DNA of 8,666 bases, taken from positions 1-8,666 of the forward strand of contig CAZVVG010000028.1 of NCBI GenBank assembly GCA_964630615.1, written 5' to 3'. This stretch comes from CAZVVG01 sp964630615 (lineage in GTDB: Bacteria; Patescibacteriota; Minisyncoccia; Moranbacterales; UBA2206). This document shows, piece after piece, positions 1 to 5,554 of the stretch (position 1 is the stretch's first letter; every line of letters begins with the position of its first letter). The notes under the pieces were generated by a model, which was not told the DNA's origin, did not search any database, and worked only from the letters and a program-made list of their open reading frames with translations. The position numbers and the translations under genes are program-made.

Positions 1-14
1 AGCGGCTTTTTTTT
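1..14 (+). terminator. Possible 3' half of an upstream terminator (truncated)
   Basis: The window opens with AGCGGC followed by eight T residues, the usual look of the descending arm and U-tract of a rho-independent terminator. The ascending arm (GCCGCT) would lie before base 1 and cannot be seen, so this is only a suggestion that the preceding gene ends just outside the window. Confidence 0.3.
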
Positions 15-35
15 GGGAGCGGAAAGTGTTATAAT
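7..35 (+). promoter_or_regulatory. Promoter with perfect -10, possibly giving a leaderless mRNA
   Basis: A perfect TATAAT lies at 30-35, only six bases before the ATG at 42. With the usual 6-7 base distance from -10 to start point, transcription would begin at or next to the A of that ATG. The -35 region is poor: only the T-run at 7-12 lies 17 bases upstream. There is no room for a ribosome binding site between -10 and ATG. Confidence 0.5.
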
Positions 36-41
36 AAAAAA

Positions 42-1250
42 ATGGAAGCTAACCTTAAAGGAATTACGATAATTTTTTTGATTGGGTTTTTTAGCTTTTT
101 CAACTTCTTAAGTTCTCAGGTTTGGGCGGACGATGAGGTGGAAGATCTTCAGGACAAACTAGATAAGTATGAAAATAGGTTGGAAAACGCGAATAAAAAT
201 TTGGAGCAAAATCAGAGCTTATTTTGGAAGAATCAGGTAGAAATTTCCACTACAAAAAACCTCATCAGTCAAATAGAATCGGAAGCGTCTCGCAAAGAAG
301 CCGAAGTTGAAAATCTAAACGAAAGAATTAAACTTTCCCAAAAAGTTTTAGGGGAATATGTACGCCAAGCTTATTACAGTAATGAGCAAGATTCCGTTTT
401 TAAGTTTATCGTGGAGGAGAAAAAAATCGGAGGATTTTTTGAAAATTTTGATCAGACCCTGGGGTTAAAGAGTCGCATCTTGGCTTCTCTAAGAGAAGTC
501 CGAGATTCAAAAAGAAGCCTGGAAAAAAATAAGGCCGAACTAGAAGAAAAGAAAGAAGATCATGAGAAGCTTCTTAATCTCCAAAAAAGTGAGCAATTTG
601 AAATCCAACAGGACGTTCAGGAAGCGCAGGCCACCGTGTCGGAATTAAATGCTCGGATCAATAAGTTGAGAGGAGAACTATCCAACCTTTTAGGCAGCAA
701 TGTGAGCTATAAAAATATAGTCGAAGCCGCGGCTTTTGCCGCCAAGGTGACGCACGTCAGAAAAGATTATCTTCTGGGCGTTTTAGTAGTGGAGTCCAAT
801 CTCGGAAGATATACCGGAGGTTGCACCTATAAACAAAGCCGGATGAGCGGAAGCCGGGCAGAAATTTTTCAGGATATCTGTGAAGAATTAGATTATGATT
901 ATAAAAAAATGAAGGTATCGTGTCCGCCTTCCGGATATAAGGGTACGGGCGGAGCTATGGGGGTGGCTCAATTTATGCCGGACACTTGGAAAAGTTACAA
1001 AAGCGCCATTGCTTCCGCGACTGGTCATAATCCACCTGATCCTTGGAATTTGACAGATGGAGTGATGGCAATGGCGCTTAAGTTGGCAAAAGTTAGCGGG
1101 GTCACTAGTCATAAAAAAAGCGCTGAAGCCAAAGCTTATTGCGTTTATTTAGCCGGTAACAACTGGCAAGCTTATTGCGACAATAAAGGCGTTAATTACG
1201 GAGCCAAGGTTCTTTATTGGGCCGATAATTATGAACAGAAATTGAATTAA
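42..1250 (+). CDS. Secreted coiled-coil / lytic transglycosylase-like peptidoglycan hydrolase
   Basis: A 402-residue exported wall protein. Residues 8-25 form a hydrophobic signal segment with a probable signal peptidase I site after VWA (residue 29). Residues about 31-217 are charged heptad-rich coiled coil, resembling the N-terminal regulatory region of PcsB/CwlO-like hydrolases. Residues about 225-400 look like a soluble lytic transglycosylase (lysozyme-like) domain. The putative catalytic glutamate is E251 in VVESNLG, and the typical GAMGVAQFMPDTW motif is at 304-316. Five cysteines in the C-terminal half (C261, C280, C294, C367, C379) could form disulfides outside the membrane. The expected role is glycan-strand cleavage during growth or division, with the coiled coil as a regulatory or tethering arm. 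The start at 42 gives a complete signal peptide. The gene is followed by its own terminator. Fold assignment is fairly secure; enzymatic activity is inferred. Confidence 0.82.
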   Translation: MEANLKGITIIFLIGFFSFFNFLSSQVWADDEVEDLQDKLDKYENRLENANKNLEQNQSLFWKNQVEISTTKNLISQIESEASRKEAEVENLNERIKLSQKVLGEYVRQAYYSNEQDSVFKFIVEEKKIGGFFENFDQTLGLKSRILASLREVRDSKRSLEKNKAELEEKKEDHEKLLNLQKSEQFEIQQDVQEAQATVSELNARINKLRGELSNLLGSNVSYKNIVEAAAFAAKVTHVRKDYLLGVLVVESNLGRYTGGCTYKQSRMSGSRAEIFQDICEELDYDYKKMKVSCPPSGYKGTGGAMGVAQFMPDTWKSYKSAIASATGHNPPDPWNLTDGVMAMALKLAKVSGVTSHKKSAEAKAYCVYLAGNNWQAYCDNKGVNYGAKVLYWADNYEQKLN

Positions 1251-1277
1251 CCTTTGCAAAAGAGAAATTGGATTTTT

Positions 1278-1310
1278 AGGCTCCAAACGTAAAACAGGAG
1301 CTTTTTTCTT
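1278..1310 (+). terminator. Rho-independent terminator after the transglycosylase gene
   Basis: The stem GCTCC (1280-1284) pairs with GGAGC (1297-1301) and is extended by a G·U and an A-U pair at the base. The loop is 12 bases, followed by TTTTTT at 1302-1307. It lies 28 bases after the stop codon, in the right place to end the first transcript. Confidence 0.8.
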
Positions 1311-1368
1311 CAGAAAAATATTGAAATTGAGAGGAAAACTTTCCTACTCTCAAGAGAGGGGTTAAGCC

Positions 1369-1397
1369 TTGAAAAAAAAGGAAAAGTAAAATATACT
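1369..1397 (+). promoter_or_regulatory. Near-consensus sigma-70-type promoter for murA
   Basis: TTGAAA (1369-1374), a 17-base spacer and TATACT (1392-1397) make a strong vegetative promoter. Transcription should start near 1404, giving a leader of about 20 bases before the ATG at 1424. A perfect palindrome CTCTC-AA-GAGAG (1347-1358) and a short hairpin (1329-1351) lie just upstream of the -35 and could be an operator, though nothing proves it. The leader has no Shine-Dalgarno sequence. Confidence 0.75.
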
Positions 1398-1423
1398 ATT
1401 TTTATGCTTTCATAACTTAAAAG

Positions 1424-2704
1424 ATGCTTATAAATATGGGAAGTTTTGAGATAATTGGCGGAAAAAAACTAAAGGGAGAAATAACGGTACAGGGCTCGAA
1501 AAACGCCGCTACCCCTATTTTAGCTGCCACCCTTTTGACCCGGGAGAAATGCGTTATTTCCAATATTCCTCTTATTGAGGATGTTTTTAAAATGCTTGAA
1601 ATTTTAAATAGTTTGGGGTCTGAGATAGAATGGATAGGAAAAAGAAAAATCAGTATAAAAAACCATTCCATTAATCCGGAAAAAATTGATTTTAAATTAG
1701 TCAAAACCATTCGTTCTTCAATTTTATTTTTTGGTTCTTTAGCGGCCCGTTTTGACAACTTTAGAATTTATCATCCGGGTGGTTGCAAAATTGGTATTCG
1801 TCCCATGGATACGCATTTTGAAGCTTTGAAAAAAATGGGGGTCGGGGTAAATTCGAAAGGCAAAACCTACGAAATTTTGGCTCGGAAAAGAAAACCGGCC
1901 AAGATTGTTTTAAAGGAATTTTCGGTTACCGGAACAGAAAATGCCATGATATTAGCCGCGAGCTTGCCGGGGAAAACGGTGATTAAGATTGCCGCCTGCG
2001 AACCTCACGTGGTGGATTTGGGAAAATTTTTGATGGCTATGGGAGCGAAAATCCAGGGCCTGGGCACCCACACTTTGGAAATTACGGGAACCAAAAAATT
2101 ACGGGGCGTTAAACACGAAATTATTCCCGATGCCAATGAAGCGGCCACTTTTTTGATTATGGGTGTGGCCACTGGAAGTCCTCTCCAAGTCAAAAACGCG
2201 ATTGAAAATCACCTGGATTTAGTCTTAGAGAAACTAAGAGAATTTGGAGCGGATTTTAAGATTAGCAAGAAGAGGATAACTGTAATTCCAGCCAAACGCT
2301 TGAAAGCTGTCAGCAAAGTGGACACCCGGACCTATCCGGGAATTCCCACGGACGTTCAGGCGCCCTTTGGTGTTCTGGCTACGCAAGCTTTGGGGAAAAC
2401 TTTGGTGCACGATTCTCTTTACGAGGGAAGATTTAATTATATTGAAGAAATAAGAAAAATGGGAGCACGGGCGCAGGTACTGGATGTTCATCGAGCTTTG
2501 ATCACCGGCCCGACAAAACTAAAAGGTCGGGAAATAAAAAGTTTCGATTTACGCTCCGGGGCGGCCCTGATTATTGCCGCTTTGCTTGCCCAGGGCAAAA
2601 CCCTAATCAACGATATTTATCAGGTGGATCGGGGATACGAGAAAATTGAAGAAAGATTGCAGAAATTAGGAGCGAGGATTAGAAGAATAAAAAATAAAAA
2701 ATAA
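1424..2704 (+). CDS. murA: UDP-N-acetylglucosamine 1-carboxyvinyltransferase (MurA)
   Basis: MurA transfers enolpyruvate from PEP to UDP-GlcNAc in the cytoplasm, the first committed step of peptidoglycan precursor synthesis and the fosfomycin target. The 426-residue length is normal for the family. The substrate-binding Lys-Asn pair is at K26-N27 (QGSKNAA). The catalytic loop PGGCKIGIRPMD contains the PEP-reactive cysteine C121 and arginine R126. PTDVQAPF carries D310, matching the catalytic aspartate 305 of E. coli, and DRGYEKIEE closes the protein at 402-410. Cysteine rather than aspartate in the loop predicts fosfomycin sensitivity. The family consensus begins near FEIIGG, so translation may begin at the ATG at 1436 (residue 5) instead of 1424; neither start has a ribosome binding site. 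It has its own promoter and sits upstream of mreB, both serving wall growth. Confidence 0.95.
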   Translation: MLINMGSFEIIGGKKLKGEITVQGSKNAATPILAATLLTREKCVISNIPLIEDVFKMLEILNSLGSEIEWIGKRKISIKNHSINPEKIDFKLVKTIRSSILFFGSLAARFDNFRIYHPGGCKIGIRPMDTHFEALKKMGVGVNSKGKTYEILARKRKPAKIVLKEFSVTGTENAMILAASLPGKTVIKIAACEPHVVDLGKFLMAMGAKIQGLGTHTLEITGTKKLRGVKHEIIPDANEAATFLIMGVATGSPLQVKNAIENHLDLVLEKLREFGADFKISKKRITVIPAKRLKAVSKVDTRTYPGIPTDVQAPFGVLATQALGKTLVHDSLYEGRFNYIEEIRKMGARAQVLDVHRALITGPTKLKGREIKSFDLRSGAALIIAALLAQGKTLINDIYQVDRGYEKIEERLQKLGARIRRIKNKK

Positions 2705-2712
2705 ATCATTTA

Positions 2713-2779
2713 CTCTTGAAGCCAAGAGAAAACTAAATCCTTTGCGGGTTATTGTAAAGAAAAAACGGATTTTAGTTTT
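2713..2779 (+). other. Two consecutive RNA hairpins in the murA 3' region
   Basis: CTCTTG (2713-2718) pairs with CAAGAG (2723-2728). Immediately after, the 12-base arm at 2729-2740 (AAAACTAAATCC) pairs with 2767-2779, with one bulged T. The 26-base loop of the second hairpin can form a small inner stem (TTTGC at 2741-2745 with GTAAA at 2754-2758, including one G·U). The element lies 9 bases after murA. It could be a weak or processed terminator or a 3'-stabilising structure. There is no proper U-tract, so plain intrinsic termination is doubtful. Confidence 0.45.
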
Positions 2780-2789
2780 GGTTTAAGTG

Positions 2790-2820
2790 TTGATGACTCA
2801 GGTTCTGGATAATAGATAAT
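2790..2820 (+). promoter_or_regulatory. Weak candidate promoter for mreB
   Basis: TTGATG (2790-2795) and GATAAT (2815-2820) are separated by 19 bases; a second GATAAT copy at 2808-2813 is spaced too closely. Initiation from the downstream copy would begin near 2827, exactly at the first base of the structured leader described next. The long spacer and imperfect boxes keep confidence low. Read-through from murA is the alternative. Confidence 0.35.
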
Positions 2821-2826
2821 TAAAAC

Positions 2827-2875
2827 TGCGAATTGATAGGGATGCTAATCCCTTAGGCGACTCACTTTATTCGCA
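2827..2875 (+). promoter_or_regulatory. Two-stem structured leader upstream of mreB
   Basis: An outer stem TGCGAAT (2827-2833) / ATTCGCA (2869-2875) of seven perfect pairs encloses an inner hairpin AGGGAT (2838-2843) / ATCCCT (2848-2853) with loop GCTA. It ends 10 bases before the mreB ATG, so it could affect translation or mRNA stability. It does not match a riboswitch class that I recognise. Confidence 0.45.
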
Positions 2876-2885
2876 CAAAAAATAA

Positions 2886-3893
2886 ATGTTTGTAAGAAAA
2901 ATCGGAATTGATTTAGGGACAGCCAATACTTTGGTTTATGTTCCGAAAAAAGGCGTGGTTGTCAATGAGCCCAGTGTGGTAGCAATTTCTTTGGTAGACA
3001 ATAAAGTCTTGGCGATTGGCAATTACGCCAAGGAAATGTTGGGCCGAACACCAGACACAATTATTGCGAGCCGGCCAATGAAAGACGGAGTCATCGCGGA
3101 TTATCGGATTACGGAAGCCATGCTCAAGTATTTTATCAACAAAGTAAGCGGCCGACTCCGCTTGGTGAGACCCGAAGTTCTTATTTCTATCCCGGCGGGT
3201 GTGACTTCCACGGAAAGACGGGCCGTTGTGGATGCGGCTTTGCGCGCTGGAGCCAAGGCGGCTTACGTGGTTAAGGAACCGGTTTTAGCCGCTATTGGAG
3301 CTGGGGTTCCAATAAATTTTCCGACGGGGAACATGATTATTGATATCGGAGGAGGGACTTCTGAAGTTGCGGTTATTTCTTTGGGCGGAATCGTGGCCAC
3401 GAATAGTGCCCGGGTTGGTGGGAATAAATTAGATCAGGCTATTGCGGATTACATAAAAAGAAAACATTGCCTGGCGATTGGAGATAAAACAGCCGAAGAA
3501 ATAAAAATTTTTATTGGTTCCGCCTTGCCTCAAGTTAAGGAAGAATATATGGATATTCGGGGTCGGGACATCTCCAGTGGGCTGCCTAAGACGATTCGCA
3601 TTTTTTCCAACGAAGTTACCGAAGCGATGCAAGATGAATTGCGGGAAATAATCGGAGCGATAAAGAAGGTTTTGCAAGACACGCCGCCGGAACTAGCTGC
3701 GGACATTATGGATAAAGGTATGGTCCTTTCTGGTGGGGGCGCTCTACTTAATCATCTGGATCAGTTAATAACCAAAACAATTGAAGTACCCTGTTACGTG
3801 GCTGAAGAACCCTTGCTCTGTGTGATAAAGGGGATTGGCACCGTTTTGGATAAACTGGAACAATATAAACGGACCATAATGTTGTCAAAGTAA
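2886..3893 (+). CDS. mreB: Rod shape-determining protein MreB
   Basis: A bacterial actin that polymerises along the inner membrane and guides the elongation machinery. The 335-residue length is typical. Actin-fold nucleotide motifs occur in order: phosphate-1 GIDLGTANTLVYV (residues 7-19), connect region around ASRPMKDGVIADY (61-73), phosphate-2 IDIGGGTSEVAVIS (152-165), and adenosine motif GMVLSGGGALL (278-288). The AEEIKIFIGSA segment (203-213) is also characteristic. MreB implies a rod-shaped or elongating cell. It is the only mre gene in the window; mreC/mreD do not follow, as they do in many genomes. The start at 2886 places the first beta strand (FVRKIGIDLG) as expected. There is no Shine-Dalgarno motif, only a structured leader upstream. 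The promoter of the next gene overlaps its last codons. Confidence 0.96.
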   Translation: MFVRKIGIDLGTANTLVYVPKKGVVVNEPSVVAISLVDNKVLAIGNYAKEMLGRTPDTIIASRPMKDGVIADYRITEAMLKYFINKVSGRLRLVRPEVLISIPAGVTSTERRAVVDAALRAGAKAAYVVKEPVLAAIGAGVPINFPTGNMIIDIGGGTSEVAVISLGGIVATNSARVGGNKLDQAIADYIKRKHCLAIGDKTAEEIKIFIGSALPQVKEEYMDIRGRDISSGLPKTIRIFSNEVTEAMQDELREIIGAIKKVLQDTPPELAADIMDKGMVLSGGGALLNHLDQLITKTIEVPCYVAEEPLLCVIKGIGTVLDKLEQYKRTIMLSK

Positions 3894-3911
3894 CCAAGAA
3901 AAACGTATACT
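3882..3911 (+). promoter_or_regulatory. Promoter for the glycosyltransferase gene, overlapping the end of mreB
   Basis: TTGTCA (3882-3887), an 18-base spacer and TATACT (3906-3911) form a good promoter. The -35 is inside the last codons of mreB, whose stop is at 3891-3893. Transcription would begin near 3918, leaving a leader of about 37 bases that is A/T-rich and has no Shine-Dalgarno motif. Confidence 0.65.
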
Positions 3912-3954
3912 ATTAACTCGAAAATTAAGATTTTTTATTTTTGAAACTTCGCTT

Positions 3955-5073
3955 ATGCTAGTGGGAATTGATGCGTCTCGGGCTTTTCTGCAAAAAAGAA
4001 CTGGCATTGAAGAATATTCCTACCAGGTTATTAAAGAGCTGAGAGAAAATTTGCAGGCCACTCAGGTTTGGGTGTATGTGCGTCCGGGACAAAAAATCGA
4101 TTTTTCCCTTCCGAAAAATTGGAAAGTTAAGACTGTGAATTTTGTTTTTGGCTGGACCCAAATCGGTCTCTCCTGGGAAATGTTTTTTCGTCCGGTTGAC
4201 GTCCTTTTTGTGCCGGCCCACACGCTTCCTTTTATTCATCCTAAAAATTCGGTAGTTACGATTCATGGCTTAGAATATGAATTTTGTCCTGAAGCCTATT
4301 CTTATTGGGAACGGTTGTATATGCGCTGGTCCATAAAATTTTCTTGTCGTTGGGCCAAGAAAATAATCGCGGTTTCTAAAAATACGCAGAAGGATCTCAT
4401 GCAATTGTATCAAGTGTCGGAAGAAAAAGTACGAGTAATTTACGAAGGAGTTTCTTTGTGTCCTTTTGCGCCGGTTTTGGAATCTCAAAAAGAAAACCAA
4501 AAGGCTTTCAAAAAAGTTCAGAAAGAAAAATATTTATTGTTTGTCGGAAGGCTGGAGGAACGCAAAAATATTGGCGGCATCATAGAAGCTTTTGAAAGAT
4601 TAAAAGAAAGGGATAAAATTCCGCACAAGCTAATTTTGGTCGGAAAACCGGGATTTGGATTTGAAAAAATAAAGAAGCAGATGGCCAAAATAAAAAACCG
4701 GGAAGAAGTCATCTTTAAGGGTTATGTTCAGGAAGAAACCAAGCGGGGGCTTTTTGAAAATGCGGATTTGTTTTTATTCCCCAGTTTCTATGAAGGTTTT
4801 GGACTGCCTATTTTGGAAGCGCAGGCCGCGGGAGTGCCGGTGGTAACCTCGGATATTTCCTCCCTGCCGGAAGTGACCAATGGTTCTCATTTGGAAAAAG
4901 GTTCAGCGCTCTTGGTGAATCCGCGTCATTTTGAAGAAATTGCCGAAGCGGCGCGAAAAATTCTCTTTGAAGAAAATTTAAGAAAAGCCCTCATTGAAAA
5001 GGGCTTGGAAAATGTGAAAAGATTTTCTTGGAAAAAATGTGCGAAAGAAATTTCTGAGGTTCTATTGAAATAA
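3955..5073 (+). CDS. GT4-type (GT-B fold) glycosyltransferase
   Basis: A 372-residue retaining-type glycosyltransferase that probably moves a sugar from a nucleotide donor onto a lipid or polysaccharide acceptor at the inner face of the membrane. The N-terminal Rossmann half begins MLVGIDASRA and has the usual glycine-containing acceptor loop (KRTGIEEYSYQ, 14-24). The C-terminal half starts at YLLFVGRLEERKN (193-205), where R199 and K204 match the donor-phosphate-binding residues. The EX7E motif of family GT4 is at 280-288 (EGFGLPILE), followed by VPVVTSDISSLPEV (294-307). The normal length suggests it is intact. The exact sugar and acceptor cannot be read from sequence; lipid-linked glycan or capsule assembly is plausible next to murA and mreB. 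It has its own promoter. After it lie about 90 bases without a gene, holding only a weak A/T hairpin (5089-5120), before the cassette array begins. Confidence 0.88.
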   Translation: MLVGIDASRAFLQKRTGIEEYSYQVIKELRENLQATQVWVYVRPGQKIDFSLPKNWKVKTVNFVFGWTQIGLSWEMFFRPVDVLFVPAHTLPFIHPKNSVVTIHGLEYEFCPEAYSYWERLYMRWSIKFSCRWAKKIIAVSKNTQKDLMQLYQVSEEKVRVIYEGVSLCPFAPVLESQKENQKAFKKVQKEKYLLFVGRLEERKNIGGIIEAFERLKERDKIPHKLILVGKPGFGFEKIKKQMAKIKNREEVIFKGYVQEETKRGLFENADLFLFPSFYEGFGLPILEAQAAGVPVVTSDISSLPEVTNGSHLEKGSALLVNPRHFEEIAEAARKILFEENLRKALIEKGLENVKRFSWKKCAKEISEVLLK

Positions 5074-5160
5074 AATTACTTATATCTGAATTTTTTCTGG
5101 AAAGAAGTGAAAGAAAAATTTGAGTGGAGACTTTTGTAAAAGCAGAACCGGGTACGTATT

Positions 5161-5167
5161 GTTGTGT
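5161..5167 (+). other. Left boundary core of the cassette array (GTT core, no attC hairpin)
   Basis: GTTGTGT is the exact complement of ACACAAC at the other end of cassette 1 (5483-5489). Unlike the internal boundaries, no hairpin or AACGT box precedes it; the flank reads ACGTATT. It may be an attI-like or secondary integration site, or the end of an array whose last attC has decayed. Confidence 0.5.
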
Positions 5168-5171
5168 AATA

Positions 5172-5465
5172 TTAATTTTTCAGCTCGTCGATTATTTGAA
5201 TGCCACTTTCAATATGCCAACCCCCAAAAGGACATTTTTCAAAAAATTGCATCTTTATTTTTATCGGATACAAATTATTGTTTGTGGCGTGACCAATAGC
5301 AATCTCTTTATTAATTTGATGTTTACCGCAGCCACAGTGTGATATTTCATAATCTACATCAGGATCAACAGATACATGTTTGCTACCACAATGATGAACC
5401 TCATGAATATTTTTAATGTGATGAATGTGGTGGAATAAAGATAAAATTTCGGTTTTATTTTTCAT
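5172..5465 (-). CDS. Small His/Cys-rich protein of unknown function
   Basis: A 97-residue protein that I cannot assign to a named family. It is very rich in possible metal ligands: H12, H13, H15 and H16 in FHHIHHIKN; H21, H24, H25 and C26 in HEVHHCG; H43, C44, C46 and H49 in SHCGCGKH; H59; C78; and H84 in CPFGGWHIESG. The regular order of these groups and the well-formed C-terminal segment suggest a folded metal-binding protein rather than a spurious frame. A frame overlaps on the + strand but has no such pattern. A weak AGG lies shortly before the ATG. There is no signal peptide or membrane segment, so it should be cytoplasmic. It is the sole gene of cassette 1; no clear promoter is visible, so expression may rely on read-through. 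Zinc or other metal binding is inferred from residue content only. Confidence 0.7.
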   Translation of the reverse strand: MKNKTEILSLFHHIHHIKNIHEVHHCGSKHVSVDPDVDYEISHCGCGKHQINKEIAIGHATNNNLYPIKIKMQFFEKCPFGGWHIESGIQIIDELKN

Positions 5466-5482
5466 ACCTAAAAAATAATTTC

Positions 5483-5554
5483 ACACAACGTATCCGCGAT
5501 ATCCGAAGTTTACTAAAGTGAAACGTAGTAAATTTCGGATATGGTGTGTTATAT
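5483..5554 (-). other. attC-like recombination site A
   Basis: The site separates cassettes 1 and 2. Outer boxes ACACAAC (5483-5489) and GTTATAT (5548-5554) flank a 17-pair stem, 5499-5515 with 5526-5542, containing one G·T and a 10-base loop. On the - strand the order is ATATAAC, a five-base spacer ACACC, the stem-loop, a nine-base unpaired stretch, then GTTGTGT. AAC/GTT outer cores with an imperfect inner palindrome and unequal unpaired spacers are the hallmarks of integron attC sites. The variable parts of the two boxes belong to different cassettes, as expected in an assembled array. Confidence 0.65.

Larger units (their letters stand above)
5161..5489 (-). mobile_element. Integron-like gene cassette 1
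   Basis: The unit runs from core GTTGTGT (5161-5167) to ACACAAC (5483-5489) and holds one - strand gene that almost fills it. Complementarity continues imperfectly beyond the cores (18 of 23 bases, 5161-5183 against 5467-5489). The gene starts 17 bases after the core on the - strand and stops five bases before the opposite core, the compact layout expected of a cassette. Confidence 0.6.

Noticed and set aside
888..1112. Open frame on the - strand inside the transglycosylase gene
   Set aside because: Fully antisense to a well-supported coding region and without any recognisable domain or start signal. The same applies to the antisense frames inside murA, mreB and the glycosyltransferase.
2793..2819. 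Eight-codon frame (MTQVLDNR) before mreB
   Set aside because: Too short, no ribosome site, and it overlaps the candidate promoter; chance occurrence is the simplest explanation.
2827..2875. tRNA or tRNA-like gene upstream of mreB
   Set aside because: Only two stems can be formed in 49 bases; there is no anticodon arm, T-arm consensus or acceptor end.
5089..5120. Terminator after the glycosyltransferase
   Set aside because: The stem is almost entirely A/T with a bulge and is not followed by a T-run, so it cannot be called a terminator.
5124..5342. 72-codon + strand frame over the array edge and cassette 1
   Set aside because: It crosses the cassette boundary and overlaps the His/Cys-rich - strand gene, which has a far more protein-like pattern.
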